A stretch of 64,000 nt of DNA from RGIG8244 sp045592785 (GCA_045592785.1 JAZNVL010000050.1:30850-94849); one strand, 5' to 3'. Numbered from the stretch's first letter, positions 1 to 8,713 are shown. Made by a program: numbers and translations. Notes: generated by a model from the sequence alone, not told the origin.

Positions 1-2
1 CC

Positions 3-713
3 TATGATCATGCGGGGAATCTATTGAGTGAAAACGATCACACAAAAACGCCGGGGATCAGTTTGAGTGTCTCGGGAACCAGCTGCGATTTCGAATACGG
101 CGATAACCGGGAAAACTGGGTCATCGGGTTCGATATGCCCGCGCTGCAATATGACACCGAAAGCAAAACCATGTTCCTGCAAAGTGACGACGGACACCGT
201 ATCCCCGTCCTTCGCCATATACCGGTCAGTACAGAGGAAGTCTCCATCATGCGGGAACGTTTCCGCACGATCACGGAATATTACCGCAGTACATTGCCCC
301 AGCATATTCTGGAGGCGCAGATCATGACCATGCACCTCTTCCGGTATTTCCTGAACAATCATTCCGTGCAGCCGGGGAACAGCCCGGTGGAACAGTTCCG
401 AGCCCGTCTGGATGAGGATACGGCATGGAATATGACGCTGGATGAACATTGCCGCGCGTTGGGTGTCGGACGTGATACCATGCGGCAGCTTTTCATGGCG
501 AAGTACAATATTTCGCCGGGGGATTACCGGACCCGTAAACGTCTGCAATTCATCCGGCATTTATTTATTAACAGCGAACTCTCACTCAAAGAGATCGCCT
601 TCACCGCAGGGATGAAAAATGTCACGCATCTGAACAGTTTGATCCGGCTTCATTACAACAAAACGCCGTCGGAAATGCTCCGGGAACTGCGCAGTATTCC
701 CATCAAAGACTGA
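3..713 (+). CDS. AraC-family transcriptional regulator (5' partial)
   Basis: This is the C-terminal part of an AraC/XylS-type DNA-binding regulator. The last 100 residues form the two helix-turn-helix motifs, including a stretch LSLKEIAFTAGM followed by KTPSEMLRELR, the usual end of the second HTH. The reading frame stays open to the left edge of the window, and the residues before the internal TTG at 24 (YDHAGNLL) read like coding sequence. The gene is therefore probably truncated by the window edge rather than starting at 24. Family members are usually 270-300 residues with an N-terminal sensor domain; about 236 residues are visible here. The ligand cannot be told. Its TGA directly abuts the stop codon of the convergent protease gene. 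Confidence 0.85.
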   Translation, partial: YDHAGNLLSENDHTKTPGISLSVSGTSCDFEYGDNRENWVIGFDMPALQYDTESKTMFLQSDDGHRIPVLRHIPVSTEEVSIMRERFRTITEYYRSTLPQHILEAQIMTMHLFRYFLNNHSVQPGNSPVEQFRARLDEDTAWNMTLDEHCRALGVGRDTMRQLFMAKYNISPGDYRTRKRLQFIRHLFINSELSLKEIAFTAGMKNVTHLNSLIRLHYNKTPSEMLRELRSIPIKD

Positions 714-1364
714 TCACAGAAATGTTTCCGCCACGGAAACGCCGCTCATCATCACGAACACGGCAAAGTCAAACAGAAAACGGATCCCCATCATCGCCGC
801 AAAGATCAGAAAGATCATGGAACCTTTGATGAATTCCGATGAGCCGGACCCCAGTTTCGGGAACAGGCATTGCAAGACATTCCAACCGTCAAGACCCGGC
901 ACCGGAATCAGATTGAACAGCATCAGAACGATGTTATACACGCCCAACAGAAGCAGAAGCGTGAGAAGATTATTCATGACAAAGCCCGGCTTTTCCCCGC
1001 CGGTCGCGATCAGCAGAAGCGTGAACGCAATATATCCCGCACACGCCAGCAGAAAATTCGCAAACGGACCCGAAAGGGAAACGATCAGTGGACCGTATTT
1101 CGTCCGGCTCCGCAAACGGTTCGGATCCACCGGGACTGCGCCCCAGGCAATCCCGACGAAAAGAAACATAAGGATGGAAATAAAGCCCATCTGCTTCAAC
1201 GGGTTCAACGTGAGATGTCCGCGGTCTGCCGCCGTGGAGTCGCCCATCCAGAGCGCACACTGCGCATGAAAATATTCATGAAGACAAATAGAGAAGATCA
1301 CCACCAGTGAGATCAGAAAGAACTCCTGGGGCGACGTCCAGAGCTTGCTGATAAAAAGTCCCAT
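714..1364 (-). CDS. Site-2 protease (peptidase M50) family membrane protein
   Basis: This is a small intramembrane zinc metalloprotease of the M50/S2P group, 216 residues. The zinc motif HEYFH lies at residues 29-33 inside the first membrane segment. The third ligand motif NLIPVPGLDGW lies near residue 160 in a later membrane segment. At least five hydrophobic segments are visible and there is no PDZ domain, as in the minimal YwhC-like subgroup. The start has a clear GGAGG upstream. It is the last gene of a run pheA - ABC ATPase - M50, with 16 bp to the ATPase gene. The substrate is unknown; such minimal proteases often have no assigned role. Confidence 0.88.
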   Translation of the reverse strand: MGLFISKLWTSPQEFFLISLVVIFSICLHEYFHAQCALWMGDSTAADRGHLTLNPLKQMGFISILMFLFVGIAWGAVPVDPNRLRSRTKYGPLIVSLSGPFANFLLACAGYIAFTLLLIATGGEKPGFVMNNLLTLLLLLGVYNIVLMLFNLIPVPGLDGWNVLQCLFPKLGSGSSEFIKGSMIFLIFAAMMGIRFLFDFAVFVMMSGVSVAETFL

Positions 1365-1380
1365 TTTACACCTCCTCCGT

Positions 1381-2187
1381 TCAATCTTCCACGGGCAGCG
1401 GCCACAATCTGCCTTTGGGGCCCGGCAGCAGTTTCAGGTTCATGCCGTGGAACGCCGTTTTCAGGTTTTCCGGGGTCAGGACTTCCTCCCGGTTCCCCTG
1501 CATGGCGATCCTTCCGCCGCCCAGGATCATGCCCTTATGGAAGGAGGCGGTGATCTCTTCGATCCGCTGGGTCACGAAAAGCATGGTGGTCTCCGGCGAA
1601 TTTTTTGCGATGGATTCCACGGAATCCAGCAGGATCTCACGGCTGGCAAGGTCCAGATGCACACAGGTCTCATCCAGGATCAGAAGTTCCGGTTTCGCGA
1701 TCAGCGTTCTGCCGATCAACGCTTTCACCTGTTCCCCCGAAGATACACGGGAGAACAATTTATCTTTCAGCTTGGTGGCATGGAGCAGTTCCAGGACCTC
1801 ACCGGCACGGCGCAATTCGTCCGCTGTCGGTTCACGGTAAAACCCGATGGTGGATTCCAAACCGGAAAGCACCACATCCTGCACCGTGAGAGAAGCATTC
1901 AGTGTATCATTGGTCCACGCCTGCATGAAGGGACTGGACCAGGCGATCTTTTTGCGGACTTCGAACAGATTGGATCTGCCGAACCGGTTGCCCAGCACCG
2001 TGACTTCCGCCCCGAAAAGCGGCCAGATCAAGCCCAGGATCATTTTGACAAGCGTGGTCTTTCCGGCACCGTTCGGCCCCAGAATAAACCAGCGTTCGCC
2101 CCGTTCCACACTCCAGGAAAGATCGTGAAGGATCTCCACCCCTTCCAGTTTCAGTGTCGCATGTTTGATATCGATCGCGCTGCCCAT
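1381..2187 (-). CDS. ABC transporter ATP-binding protein, orphan
   Basis: This is a single ABC-type nucleotide-binding domain of 268 residues. Walker A is GPNGAGKTT (residues 37-45) and Walker B is LLILDE followed by a D-loop LD (about 167-176). The signature is VSSGEQ, a weak version of LSGGQ. The position of the switch histidine reads VTQRIEEI, so the H-loop His is replaced by Gln. No membrane component lies nearby; the gene follows pheA by 6 bp and precedes the M50 protease. Similar single-domain ATPases are known in the YlmA/ModF-like group. Whether it drives transport or is a soluble regulatory ATPase cannot be judged, and the missing His argues for slow or atypical hydrolysis. Confidence 0.88.
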   Translation of the reverse strand: MGSAIDIKHATLKLEGVEILHDLSWSVERGERWFILGPNGAGKTTLVKMILGLIWPLFGAEVTVLGNRFGRSNLFEVRKKIAWSSPFMQAWTNDTLNASLTVQDVVLSGLESTIGFYREPTADELRRAGEVLELLHATKLKDKLFSRVSSGEQVKALIGRTLIAKPELLILDETCVHLDLASREILLDSVESIAKNSPETTMLFVTQRIEEITASFHKGMILGGGRIAMQGNREEVLTPENLKTAFHGMNLKLLPGPKGRLWPLPVED

Positions 2188-2193
2188 GATGTC

Positions 2194-3285
2194 TTACGCA
2201 TCCTTCCGTGTGGGATCCAATGCCCGGGGATAACTTCCCAGCAGGCGCAATGCCGAAGTCAAGCCTTCCAGCTCTTCCAATGCGGCACGCACCTTTTCAT
2301 CTTCACGATGTCCGATGATGTCCACGAAGAACTGATATTCCCAGTTCTTTTCGCCCGTGGGACGGCTTTCGATCATGGAAAGGGTCAACCCCTGATTCTT
2401 GAAGGGGAGCAGACTGTCATACAACGCACCGACGCGGTCACGGATGGCAAAGCAGATACTGGTCTTATCCGTTCCGGTGGGCGCACTTTCCCGGCTTTTC
2501 CCGGAGATGACCAGGAACCGGGTGGTATTCCGGGGATTGTCTTCCACGGATTCGCGGACCACATCCAGACCATACACTTCCGCCGCCAGCAGGGATGCGA
2601 TGGCACCGGCACATTCTTCGTCCGCCGCGATCTCTGCGCCACGGGTATTGGATGCGACTTCCACCAGTTCCACACCACGGAGATTTTCCCGGATCCAGCC
2701 GCGGCATTGTCCCAGCGTTTGCGCATGGGCATACACTTTGCGGATACGGGAGAGCGGCACTTTGGAAAGCAGACAATGGTGGATCGGCAGGTTGATTTCC
2801 GCACAGATGGCGGCATCTTTCCATTCCAGGAACATATCAAGGGTACGATTGACCACACCTTCCGTCGAGTTTTCAACGGGAATACAACCGTATTCCGCTT
2901 CCCCGTTGATCACGGCGGCAAAGACTTCGGACGAACTGGATTTTGCCACATAGCCCACACTTCTGCCGAATTTGCTCATAGCAGCCTGATGGGTGAAGGT
3001 CGCTTCCGGTCCCAGATATGCCACACGCAACGGAAATTCCAGAGAAAGAGCACCGGACATGATCTCACGGTAAATACTGCGCAAAGTGGCGGCACTCATG
3101 GGACCTTCGTTCAATTCGCAAAGACGATCCAGAACGGCTTTTTCCCGTTCCGGCACATAGACAGCGGCAGTCCGTTCTTTTTTCCATGCGCCCACTTCCA
3201 ACACGGTACGGTATCGTTCGTTCAGCAAACGTACGATTTCCATGTCAACGGCGTCAATTTTCTTTCTCAGATCCGCAAGATCCAT
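2194..3285 (-). CDS. pheA: Bifunctional chorismate mutase/prephenate dehydratase
   Basis: This P-protein converts chorismate to prephenate and then to phenylpyruvate, the committed branch of phenylalanine synthesis. Three domains are visible in 363 residues. An AroQ-type chorismate mutase (about 1-90) begins DLRKKIDAVD. The prephenate dehydratase domain (about 90-270) has the NTTRF motif essential in this family. A C-terminal ACT domain (about 280-363) contains ESRP, the phenylalanine-binding motif, so feedback inhibition is likely. Length and order match the usual P-protein. It is the first gene of a three-gene run and has its own well-formed promoter at 3322-3350. Confidence 0.96.
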   Translation of the reverse strand: MDLADLRKKIDAVDMEIVRLLNERYRTVLEVGAWKKERTAAVYVPEREKAVLDRLCELNEGPMSAATLRSIYREIMSGALSLEFPLRVAYLGPEATFTHQAAMSKFGRSVGYVAKSSSSEVFAAVINGEAEYGCIPVENSTEGVVNRTLDMFLEWKDAAICAEINLPIHHCLLSKVPLSRIRKVYAHAQTLGQCRGWIRENLRGVELVEVASNTRGAEIAADEECAGAIASLLAAEVYGLDVVRESVEDNPRNTTRFLVISGKSRESAPTGTDKTSICFAIRDRVGALYDSLLPFKNQGLTLSMIESRPTGEKNWEYQFFVDIIGHREDEKVRAALEELEGLTSALRLLGSYPRALDPTRKDA

Positions 3286-3321
3286 TGTTCGGGTTCCTTT
3301 CTATTGATTCATGATCCGGAT

Positions 3322-3350
3322 AATATACCATTCCGGACCGGATTTTACAA
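3322..3350 (-). promoter_or_regulatory. Promoter of pheA operon
   Basis: Reading the minus strand, TTGTAA (3350-3345) and TATATT (3327-3322) are separated by 17 bp, about 37 bp upstream of the pheA start. The form matches the other promoters of this window. Confidence 0.6.
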
Positions 3351-3365
3351 GTCTTTTTCTGCCTT

Positions 3366-5240
3366 TTATCGCTCAAATGCGGAACGGACAAGCATCGTAC
3401 AAAGTTCCGGCATGGTGATCCCTGCCACACGGGCTTCCTCCGGCAGCATACTGGTATTCGTCATGCCCGGAAGTCCGTTCCCTTCCAGTATGTAAACTTT
3501 CTGGTCGGAATCACGCACAATGAAGTCCACTCGGACCAGCTGGGAGACCCCTGCCAGTTCCGCAAATGCCAACGCAGCTTCCGCCGCATCACGCTGATTT
3601 TCCTCCGTCATGGTCGCCGGCGGACAGAAGTGACGGCATCCGGAATCCGCATTGTATTTGGCATCATAGTCATAGATCCGCCCGGGATACTGTACTTCCA
3701 TGGCGGGCAAAGCCTGTCCGGCAACGATCCCCACGGATCCTTCGCGCCCCTGAATGTATTCTTCCACCAGCACCACATCATCATACTTGAATGCTTCGGC
3801 AAGCGCATCGTTCCACTGTTCCGCGGTCTCCACATAGGTCACGCCGAACGTGGATCCGTTGGAATTGGGTTTCACGATCAACGGCAGTGCCATGCCCTCC
3901 GGGATCGGTGCATCCGCAGAAGTGATCTCAACATACGCCGCGGTAGTCAAACCGTTATCCAGCATCAACCGTTTGGAGATCTTCTTATCCATAATGCAAC
4001 GGCACGCCGTCGAAGAGGGACCGACAAAACGGATGGAGGCGGACTCCAGCAATTCCTGCAAACGGCCGTCTTCCCCGTATCCGCCGTGAAGCACCGGAAA
4101 GACCACATCCGCCCACCCCGTCATATCGGGTGTCAGTGCCAATTCCTGAATATCGTATTCCCGGACAGAGAATCCGGCTTCCCGGAGTGCATCCGCCACG
4201 TTGGCTGCTGATTTGAGAGAGATCTCCCGTTCACTGCTGACTCCGCCTTTGAGTACCAGGACTTTGATCCCGGCGTTTTCCTGTTCTGCCATATTCGCAA
4301 ACCTCATTTCTGTATGTAATAATATCGATGATCCCAACAATACACGTTTCTTCATTTCACGGATCAGTAAACACAGATCCGTCGTCTCGCCCGGCTCCGG
4401 ACCGCAATGCACGATCCAGTTGGCGTGTTCCGCAGAGACTTCAAACACACCTGCCTGCATCCCTTTCGCCCCGTTCTCCTCCAAAAAACGGCCCGCAGGT
4501 CCCTGCACCGGATTCCGGAACACACTGCCCGCACTCCTGCCTTTCGGCGCACGCAGACGACGTTGTTTTTCCGTTTCCCACGCCGCCGTCTCCAATGCCA
4601 TATCCCCCTTCGGGAAACGGAGGAACAGCGAGACGACCATCCGGTCTGCACCGATCCCGGAATCCCGGTACCGCCAGGGGAACGCTTCCTTCCCCGGAAT
4701 GGAACAGGTCCCCGTGTGCAGATCCAGAACTTCCAGCGACACAATGAAATCCGAAATGCAGACTCCGTTGGCGCCCGCATTCATAAATGCCGCACCGCCG
4801 CAAGTACCCGGGATCCCACTGATCCCAGCCATCCCGGTATACCCGGCGGACAGAGCAAACTGCAGGACGCTGCGTAAAGTTTGAGCGGAACCGGCATGAA
4901 TGATCCCGTCGGGCAGCTCTTCCAATACCCGGAAGGGTCCGGCGGCAGGTTTTAAAAAGAGAACGCCGGGCATTTCCTCATCGGATCCGGCGAAATTGCT
5001 TCCGCCGCCCAGGGGTATGAGAGTAAACCCGGCTTTCCGGAGTGCGGGGATCGATTCTTCCAAACCGGCGGTATCCTGAAGTTCCGCCAGTTGAAAAGGA
5101 GCAGTCCCTGCCCCCAGCGTTGTATATTTGTTCCATTCTGCGGCAGTATGGACCACCGCAGAACCGTTGCGGAAGAAATCCGCAGGCTGATTATTTCTTG
5201 TAGACCGCTTTGGGGTCGAACACGCGTTCTCCGACAACAT
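3366..5240 (-). CDS. MurB-Ddl fusion (UDP-MurNAc dehydrogenase / D-Ala-D-Ala ligase)
   Basis: One frame encodes two peptidoglycan precursor enzymes. The N-terminal half is MurB, an FAD enzyme that reduces UDP-GlcNAc-enolpyruvate: GGGSNF flavin loop, IPGTCGGAAFMNAGANG, SAGSVFRNP with the catalytic Ser, and a terminal Glu in LLHTEMRF. The C-terminal half is the ATP-grasp ligase Ddl: VLHGGYGEDG, KPNSNGSTFGV and LEGNGLPGMT. The last motif normally reads E-x-N-T-x-PGMT, so the Gly after Asn is unusual. MurB ends and Ddl begins (MAEQEN, start codon at 4292, preceded by GAGG) with no linker. I chose the ATG at 5240, which has GGAAG five bases upstream. It overlaps hisI by 50 bp; an ATG at 5309 would overlap by 119 bp. 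Confidence 0.9.
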   Translation of the reverse strand: MLSENACSTPKRSTRNNQPADFFRNGSAVVHTAAEWNKYTTLGAGTAPFQLAELQDTAGLEESIPALRKAGFTLIPLGGGSNFAGSDEEMPGVLFLKPAAGPFRVLEELPDGIIHAGSAQTLRSVLQFALSAGYTGMAGISGIPGTCGGAAFMNAGANGVCISDFIVSLEVLDLHTGTCSIPGKEAFPWRYRDSGIGADRMVVSLFLRFPKGDMALETAAWETEKQRRLRAPKGRSAGSVFRNPVQGPAGRFLEENGAKGMQAGVFEVSAEHANWIVHCGPEPGETTDLCLLIREMKKRVLLGSSILLHTEMRFANMAEQENAGIKVLVLKGGVSSEREISLKSAANVADALREAGFSVREYDIQELALTPDMTGWADVVFPVLHGGYGEDGRLQELLESASIRFVGPSSTACRCIMDKKISKRLMLDNGLTTAAYVEITSADAPIPEGMALPLIVKPNSNGSTFGVTYVETAEQWNDALAEAFKYDDVVLVEEYIQGREGSVGIVAGQALPAMEVQYPGRIYDYDAKYNADSGCRHFCPPATMTEENQRDAAEAALAFAELAGVSQLVRVDFIVRDSDQKVYILEGNGLPGMTNTSMLPEEARVAGITMPELCTMLVRSAFER

Positions 5241-5571
5241 GAAGACTTCCGTCATTTTCCAGTTTGCGGAAGAAGCAGGAACGGTATCCTTCGTGGCAGG
5301 CAGCGCCACCGATCTGTTCGACTTTGAAGATCACGGTATCTTCGTCACAATCCACAAGGATCTCCTTGACGATCTGACGATTGCCGGATTCTTCCCCTTT
5401 CTTCCAGAGTTTGTTCCGGGAACGGGACCAGTAGGTCGCCGCGCCGGTTTTCAATGTTTCATTCCATGCTTCTTCGTTGATATAAGCAAGCATGAGTACG
5501 TCACCAGTCTGCCAGTCCTGGGCGATCGCAGGGATCAGCCCGCCGCATTTTTTAAAGTCGAGTTCAATCAT
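5191..5571 (-). CDS. hisI: Phosphoribosyl-AMP cyclohydrolase
   Basis: This enzyme hydrolyses the adenine ring of phosphoribosyl-AMP, the third step of histidine synthesis. The protein has 126 residues, the size of the stand-alone enzyme without the HisE pyrophosphatase domain. The family core DCDEDTVIF, then GGAACHEGYRSCFFR, supplies the Asp residues for Mg2+ and the Cys residues for Zn2+. Its ATG overlaps the stop codon of the upstream lipoprotein gene by four bases. Its 3' end overlaps the start of murB-ddl, so translation of the three genes is probably coupled. No other his genes are in the window. Confidence 0.95.
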   Translation of the reverse strand: MIELDFKKCGGLIPAIAQDWQTGDVLMLAYINEEAWNETLKTGAATYWSRSRNKLWKKGEESGNRQIVKEILVDCDEDTVIFKVEQIGGAACHEGYRSCFFRKLENDGSLHVVGERVFDPKAVYKK

Positions 5572-6185
5572 TTTTCAATCTTTACCTGTGTTGAGTTATC
5601 TGCTTCCGCAGGGGCAGTACGGTCCATTTCCGCACTGTAAACTTTCAAACCTTCTTCCAGTTCGCAGATCTCATCTTCATCATGAAGCATACCGACCGCA
5701 AAGCTGAAGGATGTTACACTTTCCAGAGGTGCAACGGCAGAGAAACGCAACGTTTCCCCGGGCATACATTCCCGCATACGCAGAGGAATGCGCTTATCCA
5801 GTTTCACAAGTTTGCCATTCTTGTCAAACCAGAGGAACTGGAAGGCAACACGGTACGGCTTTTCCCCTTGAAACAGCCACTTCATCGGCGGATAAGCCAG
5901 CGTTTTGCCGTATACCCGCACAGAGAGAAGTCCGTCTTCCGTCACATTGCTTTCCATTTTGCTCAAATCAAAAACATTCGCAAATCCCGGGCAGATATAG
6001 ACCACACCCGGCTTCACATCCATATCCACCGCTTTCGTGTAATCACATTCCGCCATCGCTTTCGTTTCCGCACAGGGCGTCACCACGAATTCTTCATCAA
6101 GCTGACGTTCTGTTGTCGCACATGCGGATACCATCATTGCAGCAGCCGCAGCCATTGCAAACCGGACGATTTGTTTTGTTTCCAT
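5568..6185 (-). CDS. Putative lipoprotein (DUF1425/YcfL-like)
   Basis: This is a predicted lipoprotein of 205 residues. The N-terminus is a signal peptide ending in MMVSAC, a lipobox with Cys22 as the lipidated residue. The central segment PYRVAFQFLWFDKNGKLV resembles the YcfL/DUF1425 group of small periplasmic-facing lipoproteins, some of which are encoded near peptidoglycan synthase activators. That assignment is tentative because only one short stretch matches. It is the first gene of the lipoprotein - hisI - murB/ddl run; a cell-wall role would fit the last gene of the run but is inference. Confidence 0.75.
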   Translation of the reverse strand: METKQIVRFAMAAAAAMMVSACATTERQLDEEFVVTPCAETKAMAECDYTKAVDMDVKPGVVYICPGFANVFDLSKMESNVTEDGLLSVRVYGKTLAYPPMKWLFQGEKPYRVAFQFLWFDKNGKLVKLDKRIPLRMRECMPGETLRFSAVAPLESVTSFSFAVGMLHDEDEICELEEGLKVYSAEMDRTAPAEADNSTQVKIEK

Positions 6186-6234
6186 ATTCTGTTCTCCAAT
6201 AGTAAAGGTTTCTGTTTTTTACCTGTTACTGCTT

Positions 6235-6262
6235 AATTTACACCGGGATATCCGAAAATCAA
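6235..6262 (-). promoter_or_regulatory. Promoter of lipoprotein-hisI-murB/ddl run
   Basis: On the minus strand TTGATT (6262-6257), 16 bp, TAAATT (6240-6235). It lies about 50 bp upstream of the lipoprotein start and overlaps the end of gltA. Confidence 0.5.
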
Positions 6263-7527
6263 GTGTGCCGAATAGTTTTTCCCACATAAATCTGACGCGG
6301 ACGGACGATTTTCGTTTCCATCCCGATCATTTCACGCCAATGTGCGATCCAGCCCGGCAGACGCGCCAGCGCAAACATCACCGTAAACATGTTTTCCGGG
6401 ATACCCAATGCACGATATACGATCCCGCTGTAGAAGTCCACGTTGGGATACAGATTCCGTTTCACAAAGTATTCATCCGCCAACGCAGTCTGTTCCACTT
6501 CCAGCGCAATGTCAAGCAGCGGATCCGAGATGTGCATCTTGTTCAGGAACGCATGACATTCCCGCTTGATGATCTTCGCACGCGGGTCGAACGTCTTGTA
6601 AACACGATGCCCGAAGCCCATCAGTTTCGTCGGGTCACTGTGGTCTTTCACACGGTCAAAGTATTTCTTCGTCCCGCCTTCACGCTGGATCGTACGGAAC
6701 ATTTCCACCACCTGCTGGTTCGCGCCACCGTGAAGCGGTCCGGACAACGCCGAAATACCCGCAGAAATCGTGGCATACAGGTTCACCTGCGCACTGCCGA
6801 TGGTGCGGACCGTCGTCGTGGAACAGTTCTGTTCGTGGTCCGCATGGAGGATCAGCAGGATATTCAGGATGCGCACGGCTTCTTCGCTGATACGGTAGGG
6901 AACCACCGGGGAATCGAACATCATATTCAGGAAGTTGGCGCAATAAGTCAGGTCATTCCGCGGGTAAACCACCGGCTCGCCCACGCTTTTCTTGTAGGCG
7001 AATGCCGCCATAGTGCGGACCGTGGAAATCAGACGGGCAGTGGAGATCTCAATATCATCCTGCATGGAAAGCTGGTCCACATTGGGATAGAACACCGCCA
7101 GTGCATTGATCATGGTGGAAAGGATGTGCATGGGGTGCGCACCCCGGGGATAATGATCAAAGAAGTGACGCATATCTTCGTGCATCAGAGAGTGGATGTT
7201 CAGAAGATGAGAGAAATTTCTGCGCTGCTGTACGTTGGGAAGGTCACCATGCACCAGCAGATACGCCACATCCACAAACGTGTGGTTCTCCACCAGGTCT
7301 TCCACCGGATATCCGCGGTAACGCAGGATCCCGTTCTCCCCATCCACAAAAGTGATGGAACTCTGACAGACTGCTGTATTCATCAGACTGCGGTCCAGAA
7401 CGACGTGCCCCGTTTGCTTTCGGAGCTGGGCTATATCGATCGCTTTTTCGCCTTCCGAACCAACTACCACGGGCAATTCAATTTCTTTCCCGCCGAGGAG
7501 CAATTTTGCGTTTTCTGTGTTTTCCAT
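6259..7527 (-). CDS. gltA: Citrate synthase
   Basis: This enzyme condenses oxaloacetate and acetyl-CoA to citrate, the entry step of the TCA cycle. The 422-residue protein has the GltA-type architecture. It shows HADHEQNCST and GPLHGGAN around the first catalytic His residues, MGFGHRVYK with the second His, and DFYSGIVYRALGIP with the catalytic Asp. The length is typical of the hexameric Gram-negative enzyme, which is usually NADH-inhibited. It appears to be a single-gene unit with its own promoter (7579-7606). Confidence 0.97.
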   Translation of the reverse strand: MENTENAKLLLGGKEIELPVVVGSEGEKAIDIAQLRKQTGHVVLDRSLMNTAVCQSSITFVDGENGILRYRGYPVEDLVENHTFVDVAYLLVHGDLPNVQQRRNFSHLLNIHSLMHEDMRHFFDHYPRGAHPMHILSTMINALAVFYPNVDQLSMQDDIEISTARLISTVRTMAAFAYKKSVGEPVVYPRNDLTYCANFLNMMFDSPVVPYRISEEAVRILNILLILHADHEQNCSTTTVRTIGSAQVNLYATISAGISALSGPLHGGANQQVVEMFRTIQREGGTKKYFDRVKDHSDPTKLMGFGHRVYKTFDPRAKIIKRECHAFLNKMHISDPLLDIALEVEQTALADEYFVKRNLYPNVDFYSGIVYRALGIPENMFTVMFALARLPGWIAHWREMIGMETKIVRPRQIYVGKTIRHT

Positions 7528-7578
7528 AACTTTCTTTCCGGTTGCTTTTGTACAATTCAGAATTTATACCAAATCAGT

Positions 7579-7606
7579 ACTATATCCCATTTTTAAAGTT
7601 TTTCAA
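7579..7606 (-). promoter_or_regulatory. Promoter of gltA
   Basis: On the minus strand TTGAAA (7606-7601), 16 bp, TATAGT (7584-7579), about 50 bp upstream of the gltA ATG. Confidence 0.6.
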
Positions 7607-7760
7607 GTCTTACTCCCCGTTTTTTACCGAAAATCAATGCTTTTTTCTAAAAATTTTTCCGTTTTTTTCATTATTTTATTTGAAAAAAACGTTTTCGGCA
7701 ATATTGTATACTCCTGACACAAATCTTGAACACGCAGAAAGGATTTCCGGTATCTCTGTC

Positions 7761-8588
7761 ATGAAAACCATGTATGTGGGCAATCTGCCCTTCAGCACCA
7801 CCGAACAGGAGTTGCGGGACCTCTTCGGACTCTATGGATCCGTCGAAAACGTCCAGATCGTAACCGCACGCGACACCGGACTTCCCAGAGGGTTCGCTTT
7901 CGTTTCCATGGATGATGATGCAGCCGTCGCTGCCATCGCCGCTTTGAATGAACAACTCTTCGCCGGACGCCGTCTCCGCGTGGATGCCACCAGAGAAGAT
8001 CAGGTGCCGCCCGAACAGAAAGAAGTCGACGGCGAACAGGATGAACAGAAGGATGAACGCCCCCGTAGACAATTCAGAGACAGAGGCGACCGTCCACGCA
8101 GATCGTTCCGCGATAACGGCGATCGCCCACGCAGATCCTCCTTCCGGGATAACGGCGATCGCCCCCGCAGACCGTTCCGTGACGGCGACGACAACCGCGA
8201 ATTCCGCCCGCGCAGACCGTTCCGGGATGGCGATGACAACCGGGAATTCCGCCCCCGCAGACCGTTCCGCGATGGCGATGACAACCGGGAATTCCGCCCG
8301 CGCAGAAACTTCCGGGATTTCGATAACGAACAGGATACACACACCGAACACTCTTTCCGGGATAACGGCGATTCCTGGGAACTGCGTTCTTTCAGTTCCG
8401 AACGCAAAGAGTTCTCCGAACGTCGTGAGAATGACCGCCGGGAGTTCCGCCCCCGTAAACCGTTCCGCAATGATGATCGCGGACGCCGTCCGTTCCGTGA
8501 CAACGGGGATCGTCGGGATTTCCGCCCGCGCAAGCCGTTCCGCCGGGATTTCAACCGTGACGGCGAAAACGCAGAATCCCGCGATTAA
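7761..8588 (+). CDS. RRM RNA-binding protein with repetitive Arg-rich tail
   Basis: The first 80 residues are a complete RNA recognition motif: RNP2 is MYVGNL and RNP1 is RGFAFVSM. This resembles the single-RRM proteins (Rbp) of cyanobacteria and other bacteria. The remaining 195 residues are low complexity, rich in Arg, Asp, Phe and Pro. They include three exact 15-residue repeats RRPFRDGDDNREFRP (DNA 8166-8300) and several diverged copies. Such tails resemble eukaryotic RGG/RS-type tails that promote RNA binding or condensate formation; that role here is inference. I chose the ATG at 7761 because the RRM begins there; the frame is open further upstream through AT-rich non-coding sequence. 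An intrinsic terminator follows 24 bp after the stop. Confidence 0.92.
   Translation: MKTMYVGNLPFSTTEQELRDLFGLYGSVENVQIVTARDTGLPRGFAFVSMDDDAAVAAIAALNEQLFAGRRLRVDATREDQVPPEQKEVDGEQDEQKDERPRRQFRDRGDRPRRSFRDNGDRPRRSSFRDNGDRPRRPFRDGDDNREFRPRRPFRDGDDNREFRPRRPFRDGDDNREFRPRRNFRDFDNEQDTHTEHSFRDNGDSWELRSFSSERKEFSERRENDRREFRPRKPFRNDDRGRRPFRDNGDRRDFRPRKPFRRDFNRDGENAESRD
8166..8300 (+). repeat. 45-bp tandem repeat, 3 copies, inside RRM gene
   Basis: Three consecutive 45-bp units encode the same 15 residues (RRPFRDGDDNREFRP). The protein copies are identical while the DNA copies differ at a few third positions, so the repeat is maintained at protein level. Partial copies flank it on both sides. Confidence 0.9.
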
Positions 8589-8612
8589 GCCTCCCGCTTT
8601 TCCATGATCCAT

Positions 8613-8644
8613 CAAAAAACTGCTGCAATGCGGCAGTTTTTTTT
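8613..8644 (+). terminator. Intrinsic terminator after RRM gene
   Basis: A hairpin of AAAAAACTGC and GCAGTTTTTT with a short G/C-containing top is followed by a T run on the plus strand. The A run on the left arm makes it potentially bidirectional. Confidence 0.75.
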
Positions 8645-8713
8645 GCTCTTTTTTCAAGAGTGGACACAAACTGTCTCTCACCGCGGTGTATCGTAATCAC
8701 AGAAACGCAAAGT

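Noticed and set aside
5241..5309. Start of MurB-Ddl at 5309
   Set aside because: It would overlap hisI by 119 bp; the ATG at 5240 has a better ribosome site.
8166..8300. CRISPR array
   Set aside because: The repeat units are contiguous, without spacers, and are in frame in a protein gene.
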